Part shown: positions 62,832 through 64,000 of the stretch, piece by piece | How positions within the stretch are numbered: position 1 is the first letter of the stretch | How the letters are laid out: each line of letters starts with the position of its first letter | Origin: Halomonas elongata | GTDB taxonomy: Bacteria; Pseudomonadota; Gammaproteobacteria; Pseudomonadales; Halomonadaceae | DNA: 64,000 nt | NCBI RefSeq assembly: GCF_029081005.1 | Contig: NZ_JAJQTQ010000017.1 | Span: forward strand, 1-64,000 | Reading direction: 5' to 3' | Program-made: the position numbers and the translations under genes | Notes under the pieces: generated by a model | The model's input: only the letters and a program-made list of their open reading frames with translations | Database searches by the model: none | What the model was told of the DNA's origin: nothing

Positions 62832-63125
62832 TCAGCCTTCGACGACGGCCAGGATGTCGGATTCGCTCATGATCAGGACTTCTTCGCCGTCGACTTTCTG
62901 CTTCTCGACGCCGAAGCCTTCCTTGAAGATCACGGTATCGCCGACCTTGACGTCGAGCGGACGGACATCGCCGCTTTCCAGAATCCGGCCGTTACCGACG
63001 GCGAGCACTTCGCCCCGAGTCGGCTTTTCCTGGGCACTGCCCGGGAGCACGATGCCGCCTGCGGTCTTTTGCTCTTCTTCAACGCGACGGATGACGACGC
63101 GATCGTGCAAGGGACGGATGTTCAT
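62832..63125 (-). CDS. groES: 10-kDa co-chaperonin GroES
   Basis: A 97-residue protein: [14 protein letters not shown] at the N-terminus, the mobile loop [19 protein letters not shown] that contacts GroEL, and [15 protein letters not shown]. It caps the GroEL chamber. AGGAG lies upstream of the ATG at 63125. It is the first gene of the operon, with a 150-base leader that contains three hairpins. Confidence 0.98.
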   Translation of the reverse strand: MNIRPLHDRVVIRRVEEEQKTAGGIVLPGSAQEKPTRGEVLAVGNGRILESGDVRPLDVKVGDTVIFKEGFGVEKQKVDGEEVLIMSESDILAVVEG

Positions 63126-63188
63126 TGCTCACGTTCTCCTGATGGTTGCTGTGCCGGGCGTCGCTGCCACGGCGGTTGACATCATCTA

Positions 63189-63258
63189 CCCGCGGTTCGA
63201 CCCGCGGGATGAAGGCGGCCTGCGCCTTCCGTGTGAATGATCCCGGCGAACCGGGATC
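63189..63258 (-). promoter_or_regulatory. Three tandem hairpins in the groES leader
   Basis: CCCGCGG/CCGCGGG (63189-63208), GAAGGCG/CGCCTTC (63211-63229) and GATCCCGG-CGAA-CCGGGATC (63239-63258). All are perfect stems with short loops inside the expected transcript leader, 65-135 bases before the start codon. The role is unknown; they could stabilise the mRNA or tune translation. No CIRCE element was seen. Confidence 0.55.
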
Positions 63259-63276
63259 GAAACTCGTTGCTGTCGG

Positions 63277-63306
63277 ATAGGTGGGGCTTGCTGAACGGCT
63301 TTCAAG
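63277..63306 (-). promoter_or_regulatory. Sigma32 heat-shock promoter of groES-groEL
   Basis: On the minus strand CTTGAAA (-35) and CCCCACCTAT (-10) are separated by 13 bases, a close match to the RpoH consensus CTTGAAA-N(13-15)-CCCCATNT. The start point would be near 63270, about 145 bases ahead of groES. Confidence 0.85.
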
Positions 63307-63328
63307 TCCCCGCCGGCAAAAAAATTTA

Positions 63329-63850
63329 TCAACGCTGATGATGCTCGTCGCGTTCGATGAACTCGCCTTCCAGTGGCGCGTCGGAAGTGTCCCGGGAATT
63401 CGTGTCCTGCGTCTCGCGCTGATGGGCGCTGGCCTGTTGCCAGTCGGCGTCGGCGCCGTCGCGGGGTCGGTAAGTGGCGCCCTGGACATGGACGCCGCTC
63501 ATGCGCAGGCCGAGCCTGCCGAGCAGCTTGCCCATCAGCCGTCGAGCGTCGGGGATCAGGCACATGAAGCCCAGGGTGTCGGACAGGAAGCCGGGGGCCA
63601 TCAGCAGGGCACCACCGAAGATCAGCGCGGCACCGGTGAGCAGTTCCCCGGACGGGACTTCGCCCCGTGCCATGCGCTCCTGGGCCCGGGCAAAGGTGGC
63701 CACGCCCTCGCGGCGAATCAGGTGCAGGCCGATGAAACCGGTGCCCAGTACCAGGGCCAGGGTGGTCAGCAGACCGATCTGGCTGCCGACCGAGAACAGC
63801 AGGATGAAGTCGAGTAACGCGAAAACGGTGAAGATGACAAGAAAAGGCAT
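63329..63850 (-). CDS. fxsA: FxsA family membrane protein
   Basis: A 173-residue inner-membrane protein: FLVIFTVFALLDFILLFSVGSQIG at the N-terminus, G-x-x-L-x-R segment LHLIRREGVATFARAQERMARGE and a second hydrophobic region AALIFGGALLMAPGFLSDTLGFM, followed by a polar tail. FxsA is known for relieving F-plasmid exclusion of phage T7; its normal role is unclear. It lies directly upstream of groES, a neighbourhood also seen in other gammaproteobacteria. The start ATG 63850 begins the first helix. Confidence 0.92.
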   Translation of the reverse strand: MPFLVIFTVFALLDFILLFSVGSQIGLLTTLALVLGTGFIGLHLIRREGVATFARAQERMARGEVPSGELLTGAALIFGGALLMAPGFLSDTLGFMCLIPDARRLMGKLLGRLGLRMSGVHVQGATYRPRDGADADWQQASAHQRETQDTNSRDTSDAPLEGEFIERDEHHQR

Positions 63851-63996
63851 GATGACTCCAGAATGGCGATTGACCACGACATGGGGGCGAGAGGCGAAAA
63901 ATCAAGATACCGGTCAATGCCAAGGGAGGATGTTGTCGCTCGAAGGGCAACGTAGACTCTGACATCGATATTGACTCATCCAACTGGAGGGCACGC

Positions 63997-64000
63997 ATGC
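63997..64000 (+). CDS. Possible start of a gene running off the window
   Basis: ATG at 63997-63999 is preceded by GGAGG (about 8 bases upstream), as for a real gene divergent from fxsA. Only the start codon and one base are inside the window, so nothing can be said about the product. Confidence 0.3.

Overview
The window looks like a chromosomal segment of a Halomonas-type (Halomonadaceae) gammaproteobacterium. That is an inference from gene content and style: GC-rich DNA with tight operons, two TRAP transporter systems, a complete leucine (liu) catabolic cluster, an OsmC-YcaO fusion gene, NorR-controlled flavohaemoglobin and groESL. The first 8.4 kb stands apart. It is visibly AT-richer and is built as an integron-type cassette array without an integrase in view.

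Layout. (1) 1-8.4 kb, accessory: a DUF262/AlbA_2 gene with an early frameshift, attC site 1, an unrecognised cassette gene, attC site 2, a two-gene Hachiman anti-phage system (hamA, hamB), and attC site 3, which is split by a complete 1270-bp IS3-family element. (2) 8.4-9.8 kb: a DUF2268 metalloprotease-like gene, an AAA ATPase gene and a short remnant that looks like the 3' end of a lipid A deacylase (pagL). These mark the edge between accessory and core DNA. (3) 9.8-19.8 kb: OsmC-YcaO fusion, GFA protein, GlxA-type regulator, a four-gene operon of exported proteins, a short inverted-repeat element, and fabF divergent from a TetR gene. (4) 19.8-24.9 kb: TRAP transporter with an amidohydrolase and an embedded TetR gene, with a strong operator-like palindrome upstream. 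(5) 25-32 kb: liuA-liuB-liuC-liuD-mvaB, with a LiuR-type palindrome ahead of liuA. (6) 32-36.8 kb: lipoate ligase-like gene, a MITE, small enzymes, alcohol dehydrogenase and an AraC regulator. (7) 36.8-39.9 kb: hmp and norR facing apart across three NorR-type sites and a sigma54 promoter. (8) 40.3-48.1 kb: patatin gene and a cyanophycin cluster (cphB, cphA, isoaspartyl dipeptidase, sodium:solute symporter). (9) 48.3-59.7 kb: NYN protein, a proline-racemase-family gene with a reductase, then an AraC gene and a TRAP operon carrying two HDAC-fold deacetylases, RidA, an ornithine-cyclodeaminase-family protein and a branched-chain aminotransferase-type enzyme. (10) 60-64 kb: trmJ, a nested MITE/REP patch, groEL-groES with a sigma32 promoter, and fxsA.

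How it fits together. The left end is a defence island delivered as cassettes. The rest is mostly catabolism: uptake by TRAP carriers, leucine breakdown to acetoacetate and acetyl-CoA, storage and recycling of nitrogen as cyanophycin, and a probable deacylation/imine/transamination pathway for an acylated nitrogen compound. The strongest observations are the Hachiman system carried as one unusually large attC-bounded cassette, and the insertion of an IS3 element inside that cassette's attC site. No rRNA, tRNA or CRISPR array was seen.
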